Of a DNA stretch of 64,000 nucleotides, positions 34,843 through 44,925 are shown one piece after another. The notes beneath the pieces are model-generated. The model did not search any database and was not told the origin of the DNA. It saw only the letters and a program-made list of their open reading frames with translations. This DNA comes from Paenibacillus solanacearum (GTDB lineage Bacteria > Bacillota > Bacilli > Paenibacillales > NBRC-103111). A program made the position numbers and the translations under genes. Position 1 is the stretch's first letter. Each line of letters begins with the position of its first letter. The stretch lies in contig NZ_CAJVAS010000004.1 of the NCBI RefSeq assembly GCF_910593845.1, forward strand, positions 186,001 through 250,000, read 5' to 3'.

Positions 34843-36006
34843 TTAATATTGTTTGATTTGCTCCAAGTAGCCTTCGTAATTGCGGCGAATTTCCTCCAGC
34901 GAATCCCCGCCGAACTTCTCCAGGAATGCGCGCGCCACTTCCCATGCAATTACATTTTCCATAATGACGCTGGCTGCAGGTACCGCACATGTATCGGAAC
35001 GTTCCACTTGCGCCGTGAACGCTTCCTTCGTATCGATATCGACACTTTGCAGCGCTTTGTACAGCGTGGAGATCGGCTTCATGACGCCGCGCACGACGAT
35101 CGGTTCGCCTGTCGTCATCCCGCCTTCAAAGCCGCCGGCGCGGTTCGTCGCGCGGTAGAAGCCGCGCTGCGGATCATGCATGATTTCATCATGAACCAAG
35201 GAGCCTCTGCGTTCGGCCGCTTCGAAGCCGATGCCGAACTCGACGCCCTTGAACGCCTGAATGGACAGCACCGCCTGCGCAATGCGTCCGTCGAGCTTGC
35301 GGTCCCATTGCACATGGCTGCCTAATCCGGACGGCACACCTTCGATGATGCACTCGACGATGCCGCCAAGCGTATCGCCGTCATCTTTGGCCGCATCGAT
35401 CGCCGCGATCATGCGTGCTTCCGCGTCCTTGTCCGTGACCCGCACCGGCGATTGTTCCGTGACGTCGATCAGCTGGTCGATCGGCATTTCCGTCCGCTTC
35501 GCTTCCACATCGCCGATCCGAATGACCTGGCCGGCCACTTTAATGCCGAATTCTTGGAGCAGCTGGCGCGCCATGCCGCCGACCGCAACGCGCATCGTCG
35601 TTTCCCGCGCGCTGGAACGCTCCAAAATATTGCGCAAATCGCGCTGATTGTATTTCAATCCGCCGTTCAAATCCGCATGTCCCGGACGAGGACGGTTCAC
35701 CCGCCGTTTCGTTTCATCGCTGCCTTCGATCGGCTCAATATTCATAACCGTCGTCCAGTGCTTCCAGTCGTTATTTTCAACGACGAGCGCGATAGGAGCG
35801 CCGGTCGTTTTGCCGTGTCTCACGCCGCCCGCGATTGCAGCCGTATCTTTCTCAATCTGCATCCGGCGTCCCCGGCCATAGCCTTTTTGGCGACGCGCCA
35901 GCTGAAAGTTCACTTCGTCAAAGTTAATCGTAATGTTGCTTGGAAACCCTTCAATAATACCCGTAAGCTGCGGACCATGCGTCTCTCCCGCTGTTAAATA
36001 CCTCAC
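34843..36006 (-). CDS. aroC: Chorismate synthase
   Basis: 387 residues; last shikimate-pathway step, FMN-dependent elimination of phosphate from EPSP. N-terminal signature [18 protein letters not shown], the second [15 protein letters not shown] and the third [16 protein letters not shown]. Start is GTG 36006 with AAAGGGGA eight bases upstream. First gene of the aro-trp-his-tyr supraoperon; called aroF in Bacillus nomenclature. Confidence 0.96.
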   Translation of the reverse strand: MRYLTAGETHGPQLTGIIEGFPSNITINFDEVNFQLARRQKGYGRGRRMQIEKDTAAIAGGVRHGKTTGAPIALVVENNDWKHWTTVMNIEPIEGSDETKRRVNRPRPGHADLNGGLKYNQRDLRNILERSSARETTMRVAVGGMARQLLQEFGIKVAGQVIRIGDVEAKRTEMPIDQLIDVTEQSPVRVTDKDAEARMIAAIDAAKDDGDTLGGIVECIIEGVPSGLGSHVQWDRKLDGRIAQAVLSIQAFKGVEFGIGFEAAERRGSLVHDEIMHDPQRGFYRATNRAGGFEGGMTTGEPIVVRGVMKPISTLYKALQSVDIDTKEAFTAQVERSDTCAVPAASVIMENVIAWEVARAFLEKFGGDSLEEIRRNYEGYLEQIKQY

Positions 36007-36167
36007 CTGCGTTGTCCCCTTTCATGTTGCGGCTGCGCGCCGAATTCCCTGCGCCGCCGTCAACCTCCCTATCCGTAAAAGCGCAAACCTCGTATTCCGG
36101 CATAGCCTTCCGCGATTCCCCGACCGGGACGCTTTAGCGCTTTTATGTACTATAAATTCCTGTGCTA

Positions 36168-36196
36168 ATTATAGTATAGGTCCCACCGTTTGACAA
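36168..36196 (-). promoter_or_regulatory. Sigma-A promoter of the aro supraoperon
   Basis: Minus strand TTGTCA (36196-36191), 17-base spacer, TATAAT (36173-36168). Start expected near 36161, about 155 bases before aroC. Confidence 0.8.
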
Positions 36197-36206
36197 GAAA
36201 CGCATA

Positions 36207-36256
36207 CACAAAAAAAGCGCCGTCCACTGGCATGCCGCCGGGGACAACGCTTTTTT
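36207..36256. terminator. Bidirectional terminator between the small cheR-side gene and aroC
   Basis: Stem AGCGUUGUCC / GGACGGCGCU (ten pairs with GU wobbles) flanked by A-run on one side and T-run on the other; on the minus strand it is followed by seven U. Confidence 0.8.
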
Positions 36257-36267
36257 CGCCGCTTCCG

Positions 36268-36432
36268 TCAACCGTTTACGGGCTGGCTCTTCCTCAATCT
36301 CGAGCTATCCGTCCAGGACGGATCGTTCACCAGGCCCATAATTTGCAAGGAATCGATTCCGAGAATTTGCGCGCACTCCTGCATCGTGATAAAGCCGCGC
36401 CGGTATGCCGTGATCACCTTTCTCTTGTCCAT
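36268..36432 (-). CDS. Small 54-residue protein between cheR and aroC
   Basis: ATG 36432 has AGGAGG five bases upstream; the frame ends at 36268 just before a terminator. The sequence begins MDKRKVITAYRRGFITMQEC and continues AQILGIDSLQIMGLVNDPSW, a basic helix-turn-helix-like small protein that reads like real coding sequence. Not recognised. Possibly a conserved small Bacillales protein; other-frame reading of this stretch gives nothing sensible. Confidence 0.7.
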   Translation of the reverse strand: MDKRKVITAYRRGFITMQECAQILGIDSLQIMGLVNDPSWTDSSRLRKSQPVNG

Positions 36433-36508
36433 AGGTTCCTCCTGATCGTAATGCGAAAGGTACGGTGTGCATCGTAATAATTCTCATTATCGGATCGTTT
36501 GGAAAATT

Positions 36509-37318
<810 letters not shown>

Positions 37319-37762
37319 TCAAATCCATTGTTCAATCAGTTTCTTGTAAACGACAAGCTCTTCCGGCTTGAAGTAATTGGCGATTTCCCGCTCCGCGCTT
37401 TCCGGCGAATCCGAACCGTGGATCAGATTGAAGTTCGTATGTACCGCGAAATCGGAACGAATCGTGCCCGGCGCCGCTTCGAGCGAATCGGTCTTGCCGA
37501 TCATCGCGCGGGATTGGGCGATGACACGCTCCCCTTCCCATACCATCGCAAATACGGGTCCGGACGTAATGAAGCGGATAAGGTTATCATAAAACGGCTT
37601 GCCCAGATGCTCGGCATAGTGCGCTTCGGCCTGCGTCTGACTCACCTGCAAAAATTTGGCGGCGACGAGCCGAAATCCTTTTCGTTCGAAGCGGCTGACA
37701 ATTTCGCCGATCAACCCGCGCTGCACGCCGTCAGGCTTTACCATTAAAAACGTTTTTTCCAT
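37319..37762 (-). CDS. ndk: Nucleoside diphosphate kinase
   Basis: 147 residues. Balances nucleoside triphosphates through a phosphohistidine. Conserved [21 protein letters not shown]-type start, and the active-site histidine in [16 protein letters not shown]. Start ATG 37762 behind GAAGGGAG. Confidence 0.97.
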   Translation of the reverse strand: MEKTFLMVKPDGVQRGLIGEIVSRFERKGFRLVAAKFLQVSQTQAEAHYAEHLGKPFYDNLIRFITSGPVFAMVWEGERVIAQSRAMIGKTDSLEAAPGTIRSDFAVHTNFNLIHGSDSPESAEREIANYFKPEELVVYKKLIEQWI

Positions 37763-37871
37763 GTCTACCGTCTCCCTTCAGCAATATCGGAATAACTTCA
37801 ATATACCATGGTTTGCATCAAGATACATCTAGATCCATCCCGTTGAAACAGCCCATGCCGTGAACCCGGCA

Positions 37872-38846
37872 TTAATAGGAACGGTTGCCGATGAAGCGGG
37901 CGATGCTGATCAAGTCTTTCTTGGCCTGAATGTCAGGCAGCGGCTCAAGCGCCGCGATCGCTTTGTCTATGTATTTGGAAGCCAGTTCCTCGGCTCGCGC
38001 AATGCCTTCGCTCCGCCGTATGATATCGATAAACGCTATAACGTCCGTTTGCCCGTCTGCTGCTTGAATGAAGGACAGCTCGCTCAGCAGTCGCGGCCGC
38101 AGATGCGGGTTTTGCAGCGCGAAGAGCACCGGAATCGTAATGTTGCCCTGCTTGATGTCGCTTCCGGGCGGTTTGCCGATCTCTTTCTCCGTTCCGCAAA
38201 TATCAAGCAAGTCGTCGCGGATTTGGAACGCCATGCCGGCATTGTATCCGAACGAATACAGTCTGCGGGAGACCTCGGCCGGCGCGCCGACCGCAATGGC
38301 TCCAAGCTGGCAGGAGATAGCGAGCAGCAGCGCCGTTTTTCGTTTAATGCGGAGCAAATAATCGCGGATCGTCTGTCCGCTGTTGAAGAAGAAGCGGATT
38401 TGTTCCATTTCCCCGATCGACATCTGCACCAGTGCTTTGGACATGATCTGGTGGATCGACGGGTCCGGCAGTCGGGTTACGATGCTCAGTGCCTTGGCGA
38501 ATATGTAGTCTCCCGTGTACATCGCGATGCGGTTATCCCATTTGGAGCGAACCGTCAGCTGTCCGCGCCGGGTATCGGCATCGTCGATTACGTCGTCATG
38601 CACGAGCGACGCCATGTGGATCAGCTCCAGCGGTACGGCTACATGCTTGACCCGTTCCAGATCATACGTGCCGAACTTGGCTCCAAGCAGTACGAACACG
38701 GGACGAATCCGTTTGCCGCCGGCTTTCAGCAGATGCAGAGACGCCTCGCGGAGCATCGGATGATCGACATCAATGCTCCGCTCCAGCTCTTTCTCGATAT
38801 AATGAATGTCTTTCTTCAGCTTGGCGTAAATATCCAACAATTTCAT
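37872..38846 (-). CDS. hepT: Heptaprenyl diphosphate synthase component II
   Basis: 324 residues, catalytic subunit of the two-part polyprenyl synthase making the menaquinone side chain. First aspartate-rich motif ASLVHDDVIDDADTRRG, second FQIRDDLLDICGTEKEIGKP, plus KRIRPVFVLL near the N-terminus. ATG 38846 overlaps the mqnA stop as ATGA. The regulatory subunit hepS lies five genes upstream. Confidence 0.95.
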   Translation of the reverse strand: MKLLDIYAKLKKDIHYIEKELERSIDVDHPMLREASLHLLKAGGKRIRPVFVLLGAKFGTYDLERVKHVAVPLELIHMASLVHDDVIDDADTRRGQLTVRSKWDNRIAMYTGDYIFAKALSIVTRLPDPSIHQIMSKALVQMSIGEMEQIRFFFNSGQTIRDYLLRIKRKTALLLAISCQLGAIAVGAPAEVSRRLYSFGYNAGMAFQIRDDLLDICGTEKEIGKPPGSDIKQGNITIPVLFALQNPHLRPRLLSELSFIQAADGQTDVIAFIDIIRRSEGIARAEELASKYIDKAIAALEPLPDIQAKKDLISIARFIGNRSY

Positions 38847-39706
38847 TCCGTCACCCGTACTACAGAGTTATCGTTCCATATTTGCAGCGGCACCTTGCGG
38901 CTCAGGAAACCGAGCTCCGCCGCATAATCGTAATACATCTGAAGACCGGCCCACTGCTTCGGCCCGAATTCATAACAAAGATTGGAGAAGTAATGCTCCC
39001 AGTAAGCGATTGTGCCGCCGATGAGCCGCTGTGCATCCTGCACAAGCGCCGTCATATCGTCCATCGATTTGCGCTTGCTCTCAAGAAACGCTTCATAGAT
39101 ACGTCTGACTTGTTCCGGCTGCTCTTGCACCGTCTGTTTCCGAATTGCACACACGGCAAAAGACATCCACTGGCCGGTGAGCCGCGTCCATTCTTCTCCA
39201 AGGTCGGTCACCATATAACCGTTGTCCTGCCAATGCGCGCGGATCGCATGGTCGCCGATCAGCAGCGCAGCGTCCGTCGTACTCATCATCGTTTCCAACT
39301 CGGGAGCGGCGTACACATAATTCGGCTCATGTCCGTAAAATTTGCGCAAAATGATTTTGAGCAAATTGACGGAAGTGGCCGATGTCGTCGGCAGCGAAAT
39401 CGTCGCATTGCCCAGCTGCTCGAGCGGTTTGCGGTGAAACAGCAAGATCGAATTGACCTGATGATAGGAGCTCACCGACATGTCCGGGAACAGCATATAC
39501 TCCTCGAAGTTGTCGCCATACGCAAACGAAGAAATCGGACCGATGTCGATCTCGCCCTGCTTCATCGCCCGATTGAGTCCGGTCGGCACTTGCTGAAGCA
39601 CTTCGATCTCGCCTTCAAAAGCCGAAAACGGAAAATAATAAAAAAGAGGCCATACGTTCGTAAAATCTATGCGGCCGATGCGGATTGTCTTAGGTCGGTT
39701 TGTCAT
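38843..39706 (-). CDS. mqnA: Chorismate dehydratase MqnA (futalosine pathway)
   Basis: 287 residues, periplasmic-binding-protein-like fold. N-terminus IRIGRIDFTNVWPLFYY, substrate-pocket segments PTGLNRAMKQGEIDIGPISSFAY and ISLPTTSATSVNLLKI, and AALLIGDHAIR are characteristic of MqnA, which dehydrates chorismate to 3-enolpyruvylbenzoate, first step of the alternative menaquinone pathway. Coupled by ATGA overlaps to ubiX upstream and hepT downstream. The related MqnD (later cleavage enzyme) is possible but the SSFAYG and position favour MqnA. Confidence 0.86.
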   Translation of the reverse strand: MTNRPKTIRIGRIDFTNVWPLFYYFPFSAFEGEIEVLQQVPTGLNRAMKQGEIDIGPISSFAYGDNFEEYMLFPDMSVSSYHQVNSILLFHRKPLEQLGNATISLPTTSATSVNLLKIILRKFYGHEPNYVYAAPELETMMSTTDAALLIGDHAIRAHWQDNGYMVTDLGEEWTRLTGQWMSFAVCAIRKQTVQEQPEQVRRIYEAFLESKRKSMDDMTALVQDAQRLIGGTIAYWEHYFSNLCYEFGPKQWAGLQMYYDYAAELGFLSRKVPLQIWNDNSVVRVTE

Positions 39707-40299
39707 TTGGCGCTACCCCATCTTGTGTACAGATCATGCTCCAGCTCCATGCTGTCGGCGATTTTGCCGACAATGAAATCAACCATGTCGTCCATCGATT
39801 GCGGCCCTTGGTAAAAAGCGGGCATAGCCGGCACGATCCGGACGCCCATCCGCGCGAGCTTCAGCATATTTTCCAGATGAATGGCGTGCAGCGGCGTTTC
39901 CCGCGGCACCATGATCAGCTTGCGGCTTTCCTTGAGCATCACGTCCGCCGTACGCTCCAGCAAGTTGTCGGAGGCGCCGTTTGCGATCGCGGACAATGTC
40001 CCCATCGAGCAAGGTACAATCACCATTCCTTTGGTCAAAAAAGAACCGCTCGCCGTTTTCCCGCCGATATCCTGATTCGGATAATATTCCAGCTTCCCGG
40101 GGCCACCGGGGAATTGCGCGGCAATCGTATCCTGCCGTCTGGCTGCGTCCCAGCCCAGCTCTTCCTTTAATACCCTCCATCCGGCATCCGTAATTATCAA
40201 ATGCACATGCTCGCCCACAGACAGCATAAAGCGGCACAGGCGTACGCCATATGCCGCGCCGCTGGCGCCGGTAATGCCGATAACCCACGGCTTGATCAT
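39703..40299 (-). CDS. ubiX: UbiX-type flavin prenyltransferase
   Basis: 198 residues. Makes prenylated FMN for UbiD-type decarboxylases. Features: VIGITGASGAAYGVRL, GSFLTKGMVIVPCSMGTLSAIANG, DVMLKESRKLIMVPRETPL and ENMLKLARMGVRIVPAMPAFY. In the futalosine route a UbiD-like decarboxylase (not in this window) would use it. The ATG directly follows the TAG of the upstream prenyltransferase. Confidence 0.93.
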   Translation of the reverse strand: MIKPWVIGITGASGAAYGVRLCRFMLSVGEHVHLIITDAGWRVLKEELGWDAARRQDTIAAQFPGGPGKLEYYPNQDIGGKTASGSFLTKGMVIVPCSMGTLSAIANGASDNLLERTADVMLKESRKLIMVPRETPLHAIHLENMLKLARMGVRIVPAMPAFYQGPQSMDDMVDFIVGKIADSMELEHDLYTRWGSAK

Positions 40300-41172
40300 C
40301 TATACATTCACCACCAAATCTATGAGCGTAAAAATAAAGACGGCCATGCTGAGGACGCTGTTCATCGTAAAGAACGCCGTGTTCACCCGGCTTAAATCGT
40401 CCGCTTTTACAATAAAATGCTCATACATCAGAAGAGCGTAAGACACCAGAACCCCGATCAAATACACCCATGACAACTCCGTCAAAAAAAACAAGCTAAT
40501 AAAGCCGGCCGCGGTAATGATATGAAACCAGCGCGCGATCTTCAGTCCCTTGGCCACGCCGAAACGGCTCGGGATGGAATGAAGGCCTTCCTTGCGGTCG
40601 AACTCGACATCCTGGCATGCGTATATGACATCAAATCCGGCAAGCCAAAACACGATAGCTACATAAAATACGAATGCCGTCAGCGAGAAGCTGCCTGTCA
40701 CAGCCACCCAGCCGCCAAGCGGCGCAAGGCCGATCGTCAAACCGAGTATAATATGGCATGCCCAGGTGAACCGTTTCGTGTACGAATAAAACACAAGAAA
40801 AAACACGGCGATCGGAAGCAGCTTCACGCAAAGCGGATTGAGCTGAAACGCCGCCCAGAACAATAAAATAAACGAAATGATGACAAAGATGATCGCTTCT
40901 TTGGAAGAAATAAGGCCGGCCGGAATGGCTCTCATCGCCGTGCGCGGATTTTTCGCGTCGAACACTTTATCGATGATGCGGTTCAGCCCCATTGCCGCGC
41001 TGCGCGCTCCAACCATCGCCAGCAAAATCCAGCCGATCTTTGCCCACGAAGGCAGATGCCCGAACATGACGACGGAACCAAGCAGGGCGCCCATGAAAGC
41101 AAACGGGAGCGCAAAGAGCGTATGCTCGATTTTAATCATTTCCAGAAATACTTTTGTCTTTCTCCAAACCAT
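40300..41172 (-). CDS. UbiA-family prenyltransferase of menaquinone synthesis (MqnP type)
   Basis: 290 residues with eight or nine membrane helices. The prenyl-diphosphate motif NRIIDKVFDAKNPRT (NxxxDxxxD) lies near residue 64 and the second motif DVIYACQDVEFDRKEGLHSIP near 184. UbiA proteins add the polyprenyl chain to an aromatic carboxylate; next to mqnA and ubiX the acceptor is probably the futalosine-route 1,4-dihydroxy-6-naphthoate rather than 4-hydroxybenzoate. This is inference from context. Confidence 0.88.
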   Translation of the reverse strand: MVWRKTKVFLEMIKIEHTLFALPFAFMGALLGSVVMFGHLPSWAKIGWILLAMVGARSAAMGLNRIIDKVFDAKNPRTAMRAIPAGLISSKEAIIFVIISFILLFWAAFQLNPLCVKLLPIAVFFLVFYSYTKRFTWACHIILGLTIGLAPLGGWVAVTGSFSLTAFVFYVAIVFWLAGFDVIYACQDVEFDRKEGLHSIPSRFGVAKGLKIARWFHIITAAGFISLFFLTELSWVYLIGVLVSYALLMYEHFIVKADDLSRVNTAFFTMNSVLSMAVFIFTLIDLVVNV

Positions 41173-41189
41173 GATGACATCTCCTCAAC

Positions 41190-41909
41190 TCATTTTGCCT
41201 CAGTCGGCTTGATCCCGATGTGCAGGGCGGCGATCCCCCCGGTGAGAGGATATGCCTGTACGTCAGTCAAGCCGGTCTTCCGGAAAATGTCGGCGAGCTG
41301 CTTATGGTCGGGGAACTGTACCAGTGATTCCGGAAGCCATTTGTACTGTTCGTATCGTTTGACGATCAGCTTGCCGAGCAGCGGCAAAACCTTCTGAAAA
41401 TAAAAGTAGTAGATCGACTTGAACGGCTGCCAGGTCGGCTTGGACAACTCAAGGGAAACGACCATCCCCCCAGGCTTCACAACCCGCTGCATTTCCTCGA
41501 TCACCTTCACCAGATCGGGCACGTTGCGCAGCGCAAACCCGATCGTCGCGTAATCGAACGTGTTGTCCTCGAACGGGAGCTCCATCGCATTGCCGCGGAC
41601 AAGGCGAATCTGCTTGTCCAATCCGGCATGCTTGATTTTCTCCGCGCCGACGTCCAGCATATTTTGGCTGAAATCAAGCCCGACCATTGAACCGGTCCGG
41701 CTTGCTTCCGCCAGCGAAATCGTCCAGTCGCATGTGCCGCAGCAAAGATCGATCGCGGAGCTTCCCGGAAACACCCGCATCTTTTTCATCGTAAACTTGC
41801 GCCATGCCTTATGTCTGCGAAAGCTTAATATATCGTTCATCAAATCGTATTTCGGCGCTATGCTCTCGAATACCGAATGAACGAATTGCTCCTTGGATTT
41901 CCCCTGCAT
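41190..41909 (-). CDS. menG: Demethylmenaquinone methyltransferase
   Basis: 239 residues from ATG 41909 (AGGTGA eight bases upstream; GTG four codons earlier possible). Final SAM-dependent ring methylation in menaquinone synthesis. Signature VFESIAPKYDLMNDILSF, SAM motif AIDLCCGTCDW, and YDYATIGFALRNVPDL-type segment. Between hepS and the prenyltransferase. Confidence 0.95.
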   Translation of the reverse strand: MQGKSKEQFVHSVFESIAPKYDLMNDILSFRRHKAWRKFTMKKMRVFPGSSAIDLCCGTCDWTISLAEASRTGSMVGLDFSQNMLDVGAEKIKHAGLDKQIRLVRGNAMELPFEDNTFDYATIGFALRNVPDLVKVIEEMQRVVKPGGMVVSLELSKPTWQPFKSIYYFYFQKVLPLLGKLIVKRYEQYKWLPESLVQFPDHKQLADIFRKTGLTDVQAYPLTGGIAALHIGIKPTEAK

Positions 41910-41922
41910 CTTGCCATTCACC

Positions 41923-42786
41923 TCATATTCCCTGTGTCGCGCCCGGGCTGTTCAAGTATCGACGGATGGGCTCTCCGATGGAAAGCAGTTCCTTGCCGAG
42001 CTTTTCCGCATCCAGATGCTGCAGTTTGTCCTGCAGTTCCTTCAGACAGGAGTCGAGCATATCGTACAGCTGCGCGGTTACTTTGTATTTTAACCAGATG
42101 GAGCGGAGCTTCGCCGGATCGGGTTCCTCCTGCTGCAGCACCTTTTTCTCTTCTTTGGTGCATGATTGCAGCACATGCCAAAATCCCCAGCTGTCCTTGA
42201 ATTGCTGGGAAATCTCAGCTCGCCCGATTTCCTGCACCAGCAGCTCGCAGCGTGTGAACAGGTTCAAAATTTCGGGCCATAGGGCCGAAACCCCTTCCTC
42301 GAGCAAAGCGGCAAACGAAAGAAACAGCTGCGCTTTGATCTGAATCGTCTGCCGCATATATTCATCAGCCGTAAGCTTCAGCTGCTTCATCTTCAAGTAT
42401 AAATTCATCTTGAGCCGGTTCGCTTCGCAAATCGCGCCCGACAAGAGGCCCACCAAATCGATTTGCCCCGCATGGGACAACAAATAATAAAACCGGCTGC
42501 TGTAATAATCGCCGGCCAATACTTTGAGCTGCCGGGAGCGAGCTGCCTTGTGCTCCTTCGAATCGTTCGTGATACTCACCAGATCGTGCGTATCCAGTCC
42601 TACCTGAACGAGCGACGTGACGAGCGTATACAGTTCGCTGTACCCGGACAATGCGCTATGTTTGTTCAGAAAGGCGTACAGCACCCGAGTGCGGTATTCG
42701 GGAAAGCTGGGCAATTCCGTATGTTTCATGATCATGTCGTGCTCGATATACTTCCTGGCGATTTCGGGAATCCGATAAGAGTTCAT
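41923..42786 (-). CDS. hepS: Heptaprenyl diphosphate synthase component I
   Basis: 287 residues from ATG 42786, with GGAGG seven bases upstream. Entirely helical, no DDxxD motifs, as expected for the regulatory small subunit HepS that pairs with HepT. Family-like segments: RKYIEHDMIMKHTELPSF and YYSSRFYYLLSHAGQIDLV. First gene of the menaquinone block. Confidence 0.88.
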   Translation of the reverse strand: MNSYRIPEIARKYIEHDMIMKHTELPSFPEYRTRVLYAFLNKHSALSGYSELYTLVTSLVQVGLDTHDLVSITNDSKEHKAARSRQLKVLAGDYYSSRFYYLLSHAGQIDLVGLLSGAICEANRLKMNLYLKMKQLKLTADEYMRQTIQIKAQLFLSFAALLEEGVSALWPEILNLFTRCELLVQEIGRAEISQQFKDSWGFWHVLQSCTKEEKKVLQQEEPDPAKLRSIWLKYKVTAQLYDMLDSCLKELQDKLQHLDAEKLGKELLSIGEPIRRYLNSPGATQGI

Positions 42787-42875
42787 ATGTAAGCCTCCGA
42801 ACCGTTGCAAATCAGTCTAACTCCATGCATCCAAACTATTATAGCATAAATGAAAAAGAATCGCATGCTGCCCCG

Positions 42876-43397
42876 TCAGCTTTTTTCCTTAACCCGGTCA
42901 TGCCATTTGGCCGTATACGTCATGCGGTAATGAGAGTCCAAATATTGCGCCAGCTCTTCCATGCTTTGGTGGCCGAAACGAAGGTCTCCGGGCAGCCACT
43001 TTTCCCGCCTGGCATCGGAGGCGACGAGCAGTTGGGGGCTTCCGTTTCCGTCGGCGGAGGCATCGAGCACCCGAATAAACACCTGGTGAATGTTGGTGGA
43101 GGAGCCGAATAAATGACGCGGAATTTCGTATATGTCTTTGAGCATGTCGGACGACTCGGTCGATTTAACGGCGAGCAGATCGATCGAAACAATCGAATGG
43201 CTGATCTCTACGCGGCGAATGCGAAGGTGCAGCTGCATTTTCGACACGACGTCCACGATATTTTTTTCCGATACGGGTTGCGCACTGACCGTACGAAACA
43301 CGCTGGTCGACTTATCCAGCTCGGACAAGTAAGATAAACCCGCCATTACGCCGATCGAAATCGTTGTCAATACAAGGATCCGGGATAGCCAGTTCAT
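42876..43397 (-). CDS. Membrane-anchored hypothetical protein upstream of hepS
   Basis: 173 residues from ATG 43397 (GAGGAGG ten bases upstream). One N-terminal hydrophobic segment (LSRILVLTTISIGVMAGLSYL) acts as anchor; the rest is a mixed alpha-beta extracytoplasmic domain (QLHLRIRRVEISHSIVSIDLL, NIHQVFIRVLDASADGNG, MEELAQYLDSHYRMTYTAKW). Not recognised. It lies between mtrB and hepS, where Bacillus has no gene, so it may be a Paenibacillaceae addition. Confidence 0.72.
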   Translation of the reverse strand: MNWLSRILVLTTISIGVMAGLSYLSELDKSTSVFRTVSAQPVSEKNIVDVVSKMQLHLRIRRVEISHSIVSIDLLAVKSTESSDMLKDIYEIPRHLFGSSTNIHQVFIRVLDASADGNGSPQLLVASDARREKWLPGDLRFGHQSMEELAQYLDSHYRMTYTAKWHDRVKEKS

Positions 43398-43465
43398 GAA
43401 GCCGCAGCCTCCTCTGTCATGGGTTCCGTGCTTGGCCAAAAACCTGTCCTTATCATTGTACAACG

Positions 43466-43490
43466 AAAAAAAGCAGGCTATGCCTGCGGC
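43466..43490 (-). terminator. Intrinsic terminator after mtrB
   Basis: Minus-strand stem GCAGGC / GCCUGC with a three-base loop and seven U, just past the mtrB stop. Confidence 0.85.
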
Positions 43491-43501
43491 GGGTTAAAAA
43501 A

Positions 43502-43723
43502 TTATTCCTGCGTATCCAGCGTGCCGAATTTTGTCATCACGATCGCTTTCCCGCGTATTTTCACGGCCGACGTATGATCAGTAAATTGCGCGATCATCAC
43601 TTCGCCCTTGTCCAGCTTTTCCGTATGATGAAACTTCGTGTCCTGTCCCCGGGTCAAACCGATCACCTGCACACCGTTTTCTTTCGCTTTAATGACAAAA
43701 TATTCGTTTTGCGTAGCGTCCAT
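43502..43723 (-). CDS. mtrB: Tryptophan RNA-binding attenuation protein (TRAP)
   Basis: 73 residues from ATG 43723, with AAGGAG nine bases upstream. Nearly the whole TRAP core is present: [54 protein letters not shown]. These contain the tryptophan-pocket Thr and Ser residues and the RNA-binding Lys (KLDKGE) and Lys/Arg pair (KIRG) of Bacillus TRAP. Forms an 11-subunit ring that, with tryptophan, binds NAG-repeat RNA; the matching site lies in the trp leader of this window. The frame is open upstream to 44065 but that part is not protein-like. Confidence 0.94.
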   Translation of the reverse strand: MDATQNEYFVIKAKENGVQVIGLTRGQDTKFHHTEKLDKGEVMIAQFTDHTSAVKIRGKAIVMTKFGTLDTQE

Positions 43724-43866
43724 CTTATCCATCTCCTTCCAGCCGTATCCGTTATTTCTTCTATGATGCAGAAAAAAGCGACCGCTGTCAACCTGAATCC
43801 GATTCCGCAGCCCCTGCTTCGTCTTCAAGCTTCCGAACGGCCGCTCCGCCGCCAAGCCGCCCGGTA

Positions 43867-44787
43867 TCAGGCAGCCAGCTTCTCCCGCGCGTATCCCTTC
43901 TTCTTTCCGTATAAACGCTGAACCGAGCCCGGAATGATCCGGGATGCCACATACAGAACCAAATCCGCCAGCTTGACCACGCCGTAGGCAAACGCCATCC
44001 CCGCGATCACGTCGAGCACCCAATGAATTTGCAGGTACATCGTCGAAAAAATAATCGATGCGCAATAGGTGACCATCGTGTACTTGAATATGTTATCCTT
44101 CTCGCGCAGCGCGAGCAGCAGCATCGCAAACGAGATCGAGGTATGCATGCTCGGGAAGCAGTTCATAACGTTCACCAGCAAATCGTTCTCCGTCGCGAAT
44201 TCACGTCCCAGCAAATCCGGCTGCCCCTTCACCCACCACACTTCGCGAAGCAAGATCAAATTGTAAAACGGCAAGATCAGCGGAAATTGCAGCAAATGTC
44301 CCGACAGCGCGTAGGAGAGCATTTTTTTGACGCTTCGCGTCCAGTAGCTGCGCACAATGCAGATCCACAAGGACAGCACGAATCCGAAGTTGTATATCCA
44401 CACCATGAGGCCGTCCAGCCAAGGGCGATGATACGCCCGTGCCCATGCCGCGTCATTATATGGAATGCTGTTCATGAACTCGTCCCATGTCCAGGGATGG
44501 CGATTGTTCTCGAACATCCAGTTGGCGATTTTCCACCACAGCCCGTTACCCGTTCCGTAGAAATAATAAAATACGCCCAAGAGCGGAATCCCTAATACAA
44601 AAAAACGGCCCCATTCGACGTCGACTTGATCTTTGCGAACGCCCATCAGGCAAATCAGGAGCAGGATCCAGCACTCGATGGTCCAACCGCCCACTTCGCC
44701 GATGCGCCACACCAAAAAAATCGAAACCAGGATGCCGTACATGACCCAATCGTTATTACGAACCCACCGGTTCAAGCTTTCCTTCAT
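43867..44787 (-). CDS. PAP2-type phosphatase family membrane protein
   Basis: 306 residues from ATG 44787 (GGGAGG nine bases upstream). Six or more membrane helices. PAP2 catalytic motifs are partly visible: [15 protein letters not shown] (PSMH motif) near 224 and [19 protein letters not shown] (SxxxxxHxxxD) near 264; the first KxxxxxxRP motif is not clear. Related to phosphatidylinositol-synthase-like and lipid-phosphate phosphatases. Single gene between mtrB and the FusB-like gene. Confidence 0.82.
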   Translation of the reverse strand: MKESLNRWVRNNDWVMYGILVSIFLVWRIGEVGGWTIECWILLLICLMGVRKDQVDVEWGRFFVLGIPLLGVFYYFYGTGNGLWWKIANWMFENNRHPWTWDEFMNSIPYNDAAWARAYHRPWLDGLMVWIYNFGFVLSLWICIVRSYWTRSVKKMLSYALSGHLLQFPLILPFYNLILLREVWWVKGQPDLLGREFATENDLLVNVMNCFPSMHTSISFAMLLLALREKDNIFKYTMVTYCASIIFSTMYLQIHWVLDVIAGMAFAYGVVKLADLVLYVASRIIPGSVQRLYGKKKGYAREKLAA

Positions 44788-44881
44788 CTCCGTTATCCTC
44801 CCAAACATCCTTCGGCTCATCGTTCAAATGTCGACAACTCAGTATAACAAACTATCTCGAATGATGACGCTAAAATATTTT

Positions 44882-44921
44882 TGACAAAAAAAGAAAAAGA
44901 CACCGGATCGAAGATGTCTCT
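44882..44921 (-). terminator. Intrinsic terminator beside a tRNA-like remnant
   Basis: Minus-strand stem AAAGAGACAUC / GGUGUCUUUUU followed by CUUUUUUU. It follows the tRNA-like 3' half at 44926-44975. Confidence 0.7.
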
Positions 44922-44925
44922 TTCA

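Noticed and set aside
43724-44065. Upstream extension of mtrB
   Set aside because: Runs into the PAP2 gene out of frame and has no resemblance to TRAP; the ribosome site supports ATG 43723.
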